DNA of 13,726 nucleotides, from positions 1-13,726 of the forward strand of contig PFKY01000042.1 in NCBI GenBank assembly GCA_002784365.1, given 5' to 3'. The notes beneath the pieces were generated by a model. It was given only the letters and a program-made list of their open reading frames with translations. It made no database searches and was not told the DNA's origin. Below, one piece after another: positions 1 through 6,406 of this stretch; positions within the stretch are counted from its first letter, which is position 1, and every line of letters starts with the position of its first letter. Made by a program: the position numbers and the translations under genes. This stretch comes from Candidatus Wolfebacteria bacterium CG_4_10_14_0_8_um_filter_39_64. GTDB lineage: Bacteria; Patescibacteriota; Minisyncoccia; UBA6257; UBA9933.

Positions 1-20
1 CGCCGGATAAGATATAGAGA

Positions 21-208
21 TATTAAAAATCTTTTCTCAGAAAATTTTCTTTCCCCTTAACCCGCTTCGCTCGCCCAGCGCGCTCGCTCGCTTGTTCCTC
101 GGCTCGCTCTCTCGCTCGCTTCTGCTCGCTCGAACCATGCCCGTTCGCCTGCGCAGGTTTCGGAGAAAAGAAAATTTTCTGCGTATTCGCTCGAAAAGAT
201 TTTTAATA
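21..208. repeat. Long inverted-repeat element, copy 1
   Basis: A ~188 bp non-coding element. Its ends at 21-36 and 193-208 are perfect 16-bp inverted repeats (tattaaaaatcttttc and its complement). An inner 15-bp pair, CAGAAAATTTTCTTT near 39-53 and its complement near 167-181, nests inside, so the element could fold into one long arm. The interior is GC-rich with many gctcgc units and the palindrome cctgcgcagg. Three blocks match copy 2 at 4884-5058: 27-70 (42 of 44 identical), 86-109 (24 of 24) and 136-181 (45 of 46); the stretches between blocks differ. No ORF is visible inside. The TA at both outer ends would suit a Tc1/IS630-type MITE, but copy 2 does not show it clearly. A structured RNA or terminator-like element is also possible. 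Confidence 0.8.
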
Positions 209-222
209 AGGGGCGGTGAAAA

Positions 223-999
223 ATGATATTGGAAGATAAAGTGTTTGTTTTAATAGATAATTTGAAAATTAATTATGAAGAAGAGGGAAATGGCAAACCC
301 TTGATTTTACTTCATGGCTGGAAAAACGATTTAGAGATATGGAATGGTATTGTGCCATTATTAAATGATTATCGGGTAATTAGGTTAGACCTGCCTGGCT
401 TTGGTAAATCAGATTTGCCGCCTCGAGCGTGGAATGTTTCTGATTATGCGGAGTTCCTTAATAAATTTTTAGAAAAGTTAAATATTCCAAAAATTGTTCT
501 TATTGGTCACTCTTTTGGGGGACGGATAGTCATAAAATTCAGCGTCCTCTATCCAGAAAAAGTCTCTAAATTGACTTTGGTTGATTCCGGAGGTGTTAGA
601 TTGAAAAATCTCAGAAAATTCTTTGCTTTTATTTTAGCCAAACTTGGCAAAGTATTTTGGTTATTACCTTTTATCAGAGAAAAAAGAGATGAAATTAGAG
701 AAAAATTTTATAAAGCACTAAAAGCCAAAGATTATTTAGAAAAAAATCGGATTTTAAGAGAAACATTCCTAAAAGTAATCAAGGAAGATTTACGGGGAGA
801 ATCTCAACAAATAAAAATCCCGACCTTAATTATTTGGGGGGGAAAAGATTTTATAACCCTGCTTAAAGAAGGAAAAATTTTGAAACAATCCATTAAAAAT
901 TCGCGATTAGAAATAATTAAAGATGCCACCCATTGGCCGTTTTTGGAAAAAGAAAAAGAATTTTTAGAAATTTTAAGAAGATTTTTGGAGAATAAATAA
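223..999 (+). CDS. Alpha/beta hydrolase fold protein
   Basis: This is a 258-residue cytoplasmic alpha/beta hydrolase of usual single-domain length with no signal peptide. The oxyanion-hole region HGW is at residues 31-33, the nucleophile elbow GHSFGG at 95-100 (Ser97), the acid is probably Asp209 in WGGKD, and the catalytic His is His237 in DATHWPF. Residues about 125-190 form a helical, Lys-rich cap. The start is supported by AGGGGCGGTG ending five bases before the ATG, one of the few good Shine-Dalgarno sequences here. It is the first gene of the run with the Mur ligases and ddl (8-base gap to the next), which suggests an envelope-related ester or amide substrate, but nothing in the sequence names it. 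Repeat copy 1 occupies its upstream region, so any promoter would lie within or before that element. Confidence 0.88.
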   Translation: MILEDKVFVLIDNLKINYEEEGNGKPLILLHGWKNDLEIWNGIVPLLNDYRVIRLDLPGFGKSDLPPRAWNVSDYAEFLNKFLEKLNIPKIVLIGHSFGGRIVIKFSVLYPEKVSKLTLVDSGGVRLKNLRKFFAFILAKLGKVFWLLPFIREKRDEIREKFYKALKAKDYLEKNRILRETFLKVIKEDLRGESQQIKIPTLIIWGGKDFITLLKEGKILKQSIKNSRLEIIKDATHWPFLEKEKEFLEILRRFLENK

Positions 1000-1007
1000 A
1001 ATTAAAA

Positions 1008-2411
1008 ATGTTGTCAAAAATAAAAACCTTACTTTATATTTTTCAGCTGGCGGAGTACGATATTTTATTTTTTAAAAATTGGGTAAAAAAACATCCTGAT
1101 TTAGAAAATTATTTAAAAATAAAAAAAGAGCCGGTTTGGACTTTCAAAGCTAAATTGATTTTTGTCTTGGCAATTTTATTTTCGCCTTTTTATTTGATTT
1201 TCCCGGATAAACTTTATTACTCATTAATTTTGAGTTCTAAGTTTATTAAACCATTAGAAACGTTTATTGTTTTTATTTTTGCCCAGAAAACTAAATCCAA
1301 ATTAAAAAGGCGTAAAGATTTAGTCAAAATTGGCATTGCCGGCAGTTACGGAAAAACCACTACCAAGGAGTATCTGGCGGCGATTCTTTCTTCAAAATAC
1401 CGAATTTTCAAAACGCCGGAAAACATCAATACTTTATTGGGAATTATCAAATTGATTTTAAAAGAACTGGATGAGAATTATCACATTTTAATTACAGAAA
1501 TGGCGGCTTATAAAAAAGGCGATATTAAAAATCTTTGTAAAATGATAAAACCGGAAATAAGAATTTTAACCGGATTAAACACTTCTCATTTAGAGCGTTT
1601 CGGCTCTTTGGAAAATACTATCAGGGCAAAATTTGAAATAGTTGATAATTTATCGCAGCAAAGTCGGGTCTTTTTAAACGCCGATGACGCAATAGTCTTT
1701 AAAAACTGTCAACAATTTTTTAAGGGTAAGCCGGAATTTTATGGATTAAATCCTGAAATTGAAAAAGTTTTTGAAGCAAAAAACGTAAGAGTTTCAAAAG
1801 AAGGAATAGAATTTGAAATTTTTAAAAATAAAGAATTTTATTTCAACGCAGAAGCCAAAGTTTTTGGCAGACATCAATTAGAACCGATTCTTTTAGCTAT
1901 TACCGTGGCCGACAAACTGGGATTTAACAAAGAAGAAATTTTAATCGGTCTTAGAAACATAAGGCCTTTGCCGCGCCGGCTTTTTCTCAAAAGAACCGAG
2001 GCAGGAATCATTGTTATTGATGATAGTTATAATATTTCCAAAAACAGCGCTGAGGCGGCTTTAGAATTTTTAAAAGAAGCATTTCCTGAAAAAAGAAAAA
2101 TAATCGTCACCGCCGGAATATTAGAGCAAGGAGAGAAAAAATCAGAAAACAACAAATGGCTTGGCAAAAAAATAAAAGGAACAGCTGATTTGGTTTTAAT
2201 GACGAAAAACTCTAATCTTGAATTTCTGATTGATGGATTAGAAATTCCCAAAAATGAAATTTTGGAGTATAATGAAAAAATAGAAAGCCAAAAGCAAAAA
2301 GCGATTATTTTTGATGATGCCCAAGAATTGAATATTAATTTGTCCAAAATTTTAAAACCAAATGATGTAGTTTTAATTTTTCCTTATGATTTACCAGCCC
2401 ACTATTACTGA
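1008..2411 (+). CDS. MurF-like Mur ligase with N-terminal hydrophobic segments
   Basis: This 467-residue Mur ligase family protein would join an amino acid or peptide to a nucleotide-sugar-type precursor with ATP. The ATP-binding loop GSYGKTT is at residues 112-118. The central-domain signature SHLERFGSLENTIRAKFE carries the Lys that is carbamylated in the family, followed by LNADD. The DDSYN motif typical of MurF comes after PLPRRLF. The usual MurF substrate-binding domain 1 is not recognisable; residues 1-105 are instead hydrophobic and basic, with likely membrane-associated helices near 48-65 and 70-92. The MurF motif GDMLELG...H is altered to GILEQG without the His. The substrate may therefore differ from canonical MurF. 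It overlaps ddl by 26 bases, implying translational coupling. No Shine-Dalgarno is visible. The codons are markedly AT-rich compared with the second murF. Confidence 0.85.
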   Translation: MLSKIKTLLYIFQLAEYDILFFKNWVKKHPDLENYLKIKKEPVWTFKAKLIFVLAILFSPFYLIFPDKLYYSLILSSKFIKPLETFIVFIFAQKTKSKLKRRKDLVKIGIAGSYGKTTTKEYLAAILSSKYRIFKTPENINTLLGIIKLILKELDENYHILITEMAAYKKGDIKNLCKMIKPEIRILTGLNTSHLERFGSLENTIRAKFEIVDNLSQQSRVFLNADDAIVFKNCQQFFKGKPEFYGLNPEIEKVFEAKNVRVSKEGIEFEIFKNKEFYFNAEAKVFGRHQLEPILLAITVADKLGFNKEEILIGLRNIRPLPRRLFLKRTEAGIIVIDDSYNISKNSAEAALEFLKEAFPEKRKIIVTAGILEQGEKKSENNKWLGKKIKGTADLVLMTKNSNLEFLIDGLEIPKNEILEYNEKIESQKQKAIIFDDAQELNINLSKILKPNDVVLIFPYDLPAHYY

Positions 2412-3588
2412 CCCGTCTGCCGGTCGGGCAGGAAAATTAAACATCGGCGTGTTTTTTGGTTCACGTTCTCCGGAACATGATATTTCAATCATCACCAGCC
2501 AGATGGTTATTGAAGCATTGAGCAAAATCGATAAATACAAAGTCATACCGGTTTACATAGATAAGGAAGGAAAATGGTTAATTTCAGAAAAATTAGCCAG
2601 CATTGAATTTTTCAGAAAATCAGATTTTGAGAAAAATTTGGAGAAAATAGACGATTTTTTACTGGATATTGACGGCTCAAAAGGATTTTTGAAATTTTAT
2701 CCCAAGAAAAAAGGAATTTTTTCAGGTGCTGAGCCGATTATTATTGATGTAGCCTTCCCGGCGCTTCACGGGTCATATGGGGAAGACGGTACTATTCAGG
2801 GTCTTTTTGAAATGTTAAGTGTGCCTTATGTGGGCTGTGGAGTTTTGGCTTCGGCTTTAGCGATGGATAAAATTATCTCCAGAGAAATTTTGGAAAAAAG
2901 GGGATTTTTAATCGTTCAAAATATCTGGTTTGGTAAAGATGAATTTAATAAAGATAAAGAAAAGATTTTGAGAGAAATTGAGCAAAAAATACCATATCCG
3001 TTATTTGTGAAGCCAAACCGGCTTGGTTCCAGTATCGGCGTTTCAAAAGTGAATAATCGAAAAGAATTAGAATTTGCGATTGAAGTCGTCTTCCAGTTTG
3101 ATGAAAAAGTAATTGTTGAAGAGACAGTTCAAAATTTAATGGAGGTAAATTGCGCGGTAATTGGCAACGATGAATTAATTGTTTCTTTGCCGGAACAACC
3201 GCTTTACAAACAAACTTTCCAGACATTTGAAGAAAAATATCTGACCAAAGGCGGAACCATTAAAAAAGGGACAAAAAGAAATATCATTCCCGCTCCTTTG
3301 CCAAAAGAGAAATTGGAAGAAATACAAGATTTGAGCAAAAAAGCTTATCGGGTTCTGGGATGTTCAGGAATCAGTCGGGTTGATTTTCTGGTTAATATGA
3401 ATTTAATGAAAATTTATGTTAACGAACTTAATACTTTGCCGGGAACCTTACACTTTCATCTTTGGGAAGCATCGGGCATCTCAAAACAAGAGTTAGTTGA
3501 TAAACTGATTATTTATGCTTTGGAACGGTTTAATAAAAATAAAAATTTGATTTACGCTTTCGGTTCTGATTTATTAAAACAATCCTAA
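2386..3588 (+). CDS. ddl: D-alanine--D-alanine ligase (ATP-grasp)
   Basis: Ddl condenses two D-alanines with ATP to give the dipeptide that MurF adds to the UDP-MurNAc-tripeptide. The N-terminal motif GVFFGSRSPEHDISI is at residues 21-35, then PALHGSYGEDGTIQG and MDK. The ATP-grasp core has FVKPNRLGSSIGVSKV, the omega-loop region EEKYLTKGG, GISRVDFLV, and the metal-binding VNELNTLPG near 345-353. After NTLPG the usual FTxxSxYP is replaced by TLHFHLWEASGI, so the substrate pocket may be unusual. At 400 residues it is longer than most Ddl proteins. The first ~17 residues (MIYQPTITDPSAGRAG) are extra and coincide with a small palindrome at 2417-2431; family members normally begin right at (K)IGVFFG. 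No other good in-frame start lies closer, so 2386 is kept. It overlaps the preceding ligase and is followed one base later by murF. Confidence 0.93.
   Translation: MIYQPTITDPSAGRAGKLNIGVFFGSRSPEHDISIITSQMVIEALSKIDKYKVIPVYIDKEGKWLISEKLASIEFFRKSDFEKNLEKIDDFLLDIDGSKGFLKFYPKKKGIFSGAEPIIIDVAFPALHGSYGEDGTIQGLFEMLSVPYVGCGVLASALAMDKIISREILEKRGFLIVQNIWFGKDEFNKDKEKILREIEQKIPYPLFVKPNRLGSSIGVSKVNNRKELEFAIEVVFQFDEKVIVEETVQNLMEVNCAVIGNDELIVSLPEQPLYKQTFQTFEEKYLTKGGTIKKGTKRNIIPAPLPKEKLEEIQDLSKKAYRVLGCSGISRVDFLVNMNLMKIYVNELNTLPGTLHFHLWEASGISKQELVDKLIIYALERFNKNKNLIYAFGSDLLKQS
2417..2431. repeat. Short GC-rich palindrome in the ddl 5' end
   Basis: CTGCC-GGTCG-GGCAG forms a small hairpin inside the overlap zone between the first Mur ligase stop (2411) and the conserved start of Ddl. 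In the ddl frame it encodes DPSAGRAG, which is not part of the Ddl fold. It is GC-rich in AT-rich surroundings and resembles the in-frame palindromes seen elsewhere in this window. That it is an inserted repeat is inferred. Confidence 0.5.
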
Positions 3589-3589
3589 T

Positions 3590-4885
3590 ATGAAATATAT
3601 TCTTAAGCAACTGGCAAAATTGACGATTTGGCGGTTTCAGCCGCAGGTGATTGCCATCACGGGCAGCGCGGGAAAAACCTCGGCTAAAGAGACGATTTTT
3701 GCGGTTTTATCCGCCTTGGGCGGATCCGCCTTGGCCGGAAAAAATCACCGCCGGGTCAGAAAATCAGGCGGTAATTTAAATAATGAATTGGGAATACCAC
3801 TGACAATAATCGGCGATTGGTCGGAAGAAGAATTAAAATTGGTCAGTCGGGACACGCCGGCAGGTGAGAAAAAAATAAAAAAATTACTTTTTTGGTTCAA
3901 GTGTATAATTTCCGCGTTGTTCCGCGTATTGTTTCAGCGTCGTTCCGCGTATCCCGAAGTTTTGATTTTGGAATACGCGGCTGACCGGCCGGGTGATATT
4001 GAATATCTTTTGGAAATTGCCAGGCCTTATGTCGGAATTATCACAACCATCGGTGAAATCCCTGTCCATGTGGAGTTTTTCAGCGGACCGGAAGCAGTAG
4101 GTCAGGAAAAATCCAAATTAACGGAAGCTCTTCCAGCTAATGGTTTTGCCGTTTTAAATTTTGACAATGAAACCGTGATGAGAATGAAGGAACAAACCCG
4201 GGCTCGGGTTATTACTTTTGGTTTTAATGAGGGGGCGGATGTTAAAATCAGTAATTTTGAGAATCATTCTGAAGATGAAAAACCTTTCGGCATTTCTTTT
4301 AAACTTGAATACGGCGGCAGTTTTGTTCCGGTCATTTTAAAAAATGCTTTTGGAAAGGCCCAGGCCTACGCGGCCGCTATCTCGGCTTGCGTTGGCTTGA
4401 TTTATGATTTAAATTTAGTGGAGATTGTTGAGGCAATTCTGAAAAATTACTCGCCAGCCAAGGGAAGAATGAATTTGTTGAGGGGAATAAAGAATACTCA
4501 CATCATAGATGACAGTTATAATGCTTCGCCGCTTTCAATGCAGGAAGCGCTTGAGACAATCTGCGAACTTCCGTCAAAAAGAAAAATCGCGGTTTTGGGA
4601 GACATGCTGGAACTGGGCAAATATTCAATTGAAGCCCACGAAGCAGTTGGTCGCTTGGTTGCTCCGATAGTCGACATTTTGGTGACAATCGGCCCGCGGG
4701 CAAAATTCATTGCTGAATCGGCTAAAAATAGTGGCCTCGCTGAGAATAAAATTTTAACTTTTGATACAGCTGCTGAAGCAGGTATAGCAGTTCAGAATTT
4801 AATGAAAACAGGCGACTTAATACTCATAAAAGCTTCGAGAGCGGTAGGGTTGGAAAAAGTAGTGGAAGAAATAAGGGAGCAGTAA
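3590..4885 (+). CDS. murF: UDP-MurNAc-tripeptide--D-alanyl-D-alanine ligase (MurF)
   Basis: MurF adds D-Ala-D-Ala to the UDP-MurNAc-tripeptide, the last cytoplasmic ligation of peptidoglycan synthesis. In this 431-residue protein the P-loop GSAGKTS is at residues 25-31, GGNLNNELGIPLT follows, then YPEVLILEYAADRPGDI, IPVHVEFF, the Lys-containing QEKSKLTEALP and LNFDNE. The C-terminal part has HIIDDSYNASPLSMQEAL, VLGDMLELGKYSIEAHEAVG and KASRAVGLEKVV, all typical of MurF. The separate N-terminal UDP-sugar-binding domain of model MurF is absent, because the P-loop begins almost at once. A block of ttccgcgt repeats at 3910-3952 encodes an extra stretch before YPEVL. The start lies one base after the ddl stop without a clear Shine-Dalgarno, so coupling is likely. 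Its TAA stop overlaps the left end of repeat copy 2. Confidence 0.9.
   Translation: MKYILKQLAKLTIWRFQPQVIAITGSAGKTSAKETIFAVLSALGGSALAGKNHRRVRKSGGNLNNELGIPLTIIGDWSEEELKLVSRDTPAGEKKIKKLLFWFKCIISALFRVLFQRRSAYPEVLILEYAADRPGDIEYLLEIARPYVGIITTIGEIPVHVEFFSGPEAVGQEKSKLTEALPANGFAVLNFDNETVMRMKEQTRARVITFGFNEGADVKISNFENHSEDEKPFGISFKLEYGGSFVPVILKNAFGKAQAYAAAISACVGLIYDLNLVEIVEAILKNYSPAKGRMNLLRGIKNTHIIDDSYNASPLSMQEALETICELPSKRKIAVLGDMLELGKYSIEAHEAVGRLVAPIVDILVTIGPRAKFIAESAKNSGLAENKILTFDTAAEAGIAVQNLMKTGDLILIKASRAVGLEKVVEEIREQ
3910..3952. repeat. Interspersed GTTCCGCGTAT repeats inside murF
   Basis: GTTCCGCGTAT occurs at 3919-3929 and again at 3942-3952, and the shorter ttccgcgt lies at 3910-3917. The block is in frame and encodes part of SALFRVLFQRRSAYPEV, just before the conserved YPEVLILEYAADRPGD strand. 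It looks like a tolerated repeat expansion in a surface linker; that interpretation is inferred. Confidence 0.6.
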
Positions 4886-5058
4886 ATCTTTTCTCAGAAA
4901 ATTTTCTTTTCCCTCAACCCGCTTCGCCCGCCCCAGCGTGGCGGGCTCGCTTGTTCCTCGGCTCGCTCCTCCGACGCGCCTTTGGCGGTCGGAGATCATG
5001 CCCGCTCGCCTGCGCAGGTTTCGGAGAAAAGAAAATTTTCTGTTTTACGAAAAGATTT
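4884..5058. repeat. Long inverted-repeat element, copy 2
   Basis: Second copy of the element at 21-208, in the same orientation. The ends aaatcttttc (4884-4893) and gaaaagattt (5049-5058) are inverted repeats, and inside them AGAAAATTTTCTTTTC pairs with its complement around 5026-5041. The blocks 4884-4927, 4945-4968 and 4997-5042 match copy 1 almost exactly. The variable stretches form clear hairpins here: CCCGCC/GGCGGG near 4928-4945, and CTCCGAC/GTCGGAG with inner CGCC-ttt-GGCG near 4968-4994. The left end begins inside the murF stop codon, so it lies where a terminator for the cell-wall gene run would sit. Positions 5059-5098 hold no gene. Confidence 0.8.
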
Positions 5059-5098
5059 TCTGCTAAAATGGAAAGTGGGTATTGTAATTTAGGTTTAT

Positions 5099-5171
5099 GC
5101 CGCTTTCGTCTAGTGGTTTAGGACACGAGCTTCTCAAGTTCGGAACATGGGTTCGATTCCCATAAGCGGCA
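5099..5171 (+). tRNA. tRNA-Glu (anticodon CTC)
   Basis: A complete cloverleaf of 73 nt can be drawn. The acceptor GCCGCTT/AAGCGGC has seven Watson-Crick pairs, the D stem is GTCT/GGAC, the anticodon stem is CGAGC/GTTCG with loop TTCTCAA, and the T arm is ATGGG-TTCGATT-CCCAT. The anticodon CUC reads GAG. The discriminator is A, and the following bases are CAA, so CCA must be added after transcription. A C34 anticodon reads only the G-ending codon, so a UUC isoacceptor is expected elsewhere. TGTAAT at 5083-5088 could be a -10 box, but no good -35 is seen. Confidence 0.95.
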
Positions 5172-5196
5172 CAAATTTTTATACGGGGTCATCTAT

Positions 5197-5226
5197 GTAA
5201 CCCGGGTTCGAATCCCGGTGGCGGCA
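5197..5226 (+). pseudogene. 3' fragment of a tRNA gene
   Basis: The stretch has an ideal T arm, CCGGG-TTCGAAT-CCCGG (5202-5218), followed by a 3' acceptor strand TGGCGGC with discriminator A (5219-5226). No matching 5' acceptor strand (GCCGCCA), D arm or anticodon arm is found in the 25 bases between it and tRNA-Glu. It is therefore the 3' third of a tRNA whose remainder is lost. Such fragments often arise where elements integrate into tRNA genes or by recombination between adjacent tRNAs. The amino acid identity cannot be read. It ends three bases before the next gene's ATG. Confidence 0.8.
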
Positions 5227-5228
5227 CA

Positions 5229-6401
5229 ATGGCTAAAAAAACTAAAGGCTTTTGCAATGATTGCGGAATGCCGTCTGTTTACCATATTCAAACCTGGTTA
5301 GATGAATTAACAGACCGGTTTTTACAATGCCTGCCTTCTTTTAAAAAACTTGAATTATTTTTTGGTGTCTTATTGGAAAAGTTTTTTATTTTTTTTAAAT
5401 TAGCTTCGCTGAGAGATGATTTTACTTCTTCCGATATCCAATTAAAATCAACCTGCTTTATCAATGAAGCCAGAAAAAGAGGAATAAAATTTAAGGCCCT
5501 TTATGGGCCTTTTGGTTATACCAATCATTTCCGGGCTGAGATAAACGGAAAAATTTTTAGGTTTGAAAGTTTGCCAATCGCGGATTTCGCCAGCCAACAG
5601 AAAGTCCAATTGATTGACGATAAAGAACGGACAAAACATCTCCTCAAAAAAGGAAATTTTCCCGTTGCCGATGGCAAAGCTTTCTGGTTTTGGCAGAGAA
5701 AAAAAACCGTTGAATTTGGAGTTCGACTCGGTTTCCCTTTAGTAGTTAAGCCGCGCAGCGGTTCTGTAAGCAGGCACGTTAGTACAAACATCCAAAATAT
5801 TGATGAATTCAAACATGCAATTGATAAAACAATAATTTATTCGCCAACTTTTATGGTGGAAAAATTTATCCCTGATACGTTCGTTTACCGGGCTACAGTC
5901 GTTGATTTTGATTTTGTTGCCTGTGTTAAACAAATAGCCGCCAATATTACAGGTGACGGCGTCTCGACCATCAGACGACTCATTGATAAAAAAAATAATG
6001 ATTCTCGCCGGGGTGAACCCCATCAAAAAGAATTCACTCTTTATCGAATAGTTGAAGCAGAAAAAGGGTATGATTTTTCTGCCATTCCCCAAAAAGGAGA
6101 AATCGTCTATCTTCAAAAAGACCCTTTCCTGAAATTGGGCGGCGATCTGATTGAGGTAACCCCGCAAGTTCACCCTGACAACACTCAATTATTTCGTGAG
6201 ATTGCCAAGTTTTTTGACATTCGGCTGGTGGGTATTGATTTTTTGGCTCAAGACATTTCTGATTCCTGGAAAAATCAGCTGTGCGCTGTTCTGGAATTAA
6301 ACAGCGCTCCCTGCATCGAATTACATCATTTTCCGTCTTCCGGCACGCCGCAAAATGTGGCCGGAGCGGTTGTTAATTTATTTTTAAAATACTATCTGTA
6401 A
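5229..6401 (+). CDS. Cyanophycin-synthetase-like ATP-grasp protein
   Basis: A 390-residue ATP-grasp protein that probably forms an amide bond through an acyl-phosphate intermediate; the substrate is unknown. The ATP-grasp part spans about residues 130-390. It has GFPLVVKPRSGSVSRHV, FMVEKFIPDTFVYRATVV, the GDGVSTIRRLI motif shared with cyanophycin synthetase and GshF-type ligases, and VGIDFLAQD. The metal-binding ELNSAPCIELHHFPSSG is followed by QNVAGAVV, which resembles the NxxPgl..H..P..G..r.va ending of that family. The N-terminal ~130 residues hold a possible CNDC pair (residues 9-12) and an unassigned domain. It lacks the Mur-ligase half of true cyanophycin synthetase. The start lies three bases after the tRNA remnant; GGTGG at 5217-5221, part of that remnant, could serve as a weak Shine-Dalgarno. 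The methyltransferase follows after five bases. Confidence 0.82.
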   Translation: MAKKTKGFCNDCGMPSVYHIQTWLDELTDRFLQCLPSFKKLELFFGVLLEKFFIFFKLASLRDDFTSSDIQLKSTCFINEARKRGIKFKALYGPFGYTNHFRAEINGKIFRFESLPIADFASQQKVQLIDDKERTKHLLKKGNFPVADGKAFWFWQRKKTVEFGVRLGFPLVVKPRSGSVSRHVSTNIQNIDEFKHAIDKTIIYSPTFMVEKFIPDTFVYRATVVDFDFVACVKQIAANITGDGVSTIRRLIDKKNNDSRRGEPHQKEFTLYRIVEAEKGYDFSAIPQKGEIVYLQKDPFLKLGGDLIEVTPQVHPDNTQLFREIAKFFDIRLVGIDFLAQDISDSWKNQLCAVLELNSAPCIELHHFPSSGTPQNVAGAVVNLFLKYYL

Positions 6402-6406
6402 ATCCC

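Noticed and set aside
61-135. gctcgctcgc units considered as a CRISPR-like or microsatellite array
   Set aside because: The units have no regular spacer length and no unique spacers; they belong to the GC-rich interior of repeat copy 1, and copy 2 lacks most of them.
21-208. Considered as a complete insertion sequence
   Set aside because: There is no transposase ORF and the element is under 200 bases; at most it is a non-autonomous element.
2027-2347. A 106-codon minus-strand ORF opposite the first Mur ligase
   Set aside because: It lies wholly inside a gene with clear ligase motifs, has no family resemblance, and reads as a Ser/Phe-rich antisense shadow.
5172-5226. Considered as a second intact tRNA gene after tRNA-Glu
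   Set aside because: No 5' acceptor strand, D arm or anticodon stem can be placed in the available bases; only the T arm and the 3' acceptor strand are present.
5739-6188. A 149-codon minus-strand ORF opposite the ATP-grasp gene
   Set aside because: The + strand frame has conserved ATP-grasp motifs throughout this interval; the antisense frame shows no domain and no start signal.
5229-6401. Considered as full cyanophycin synthetase (CphA)
   Set aside because: It has less than half the length of CphA and no Mur-ligase P-loop domain.
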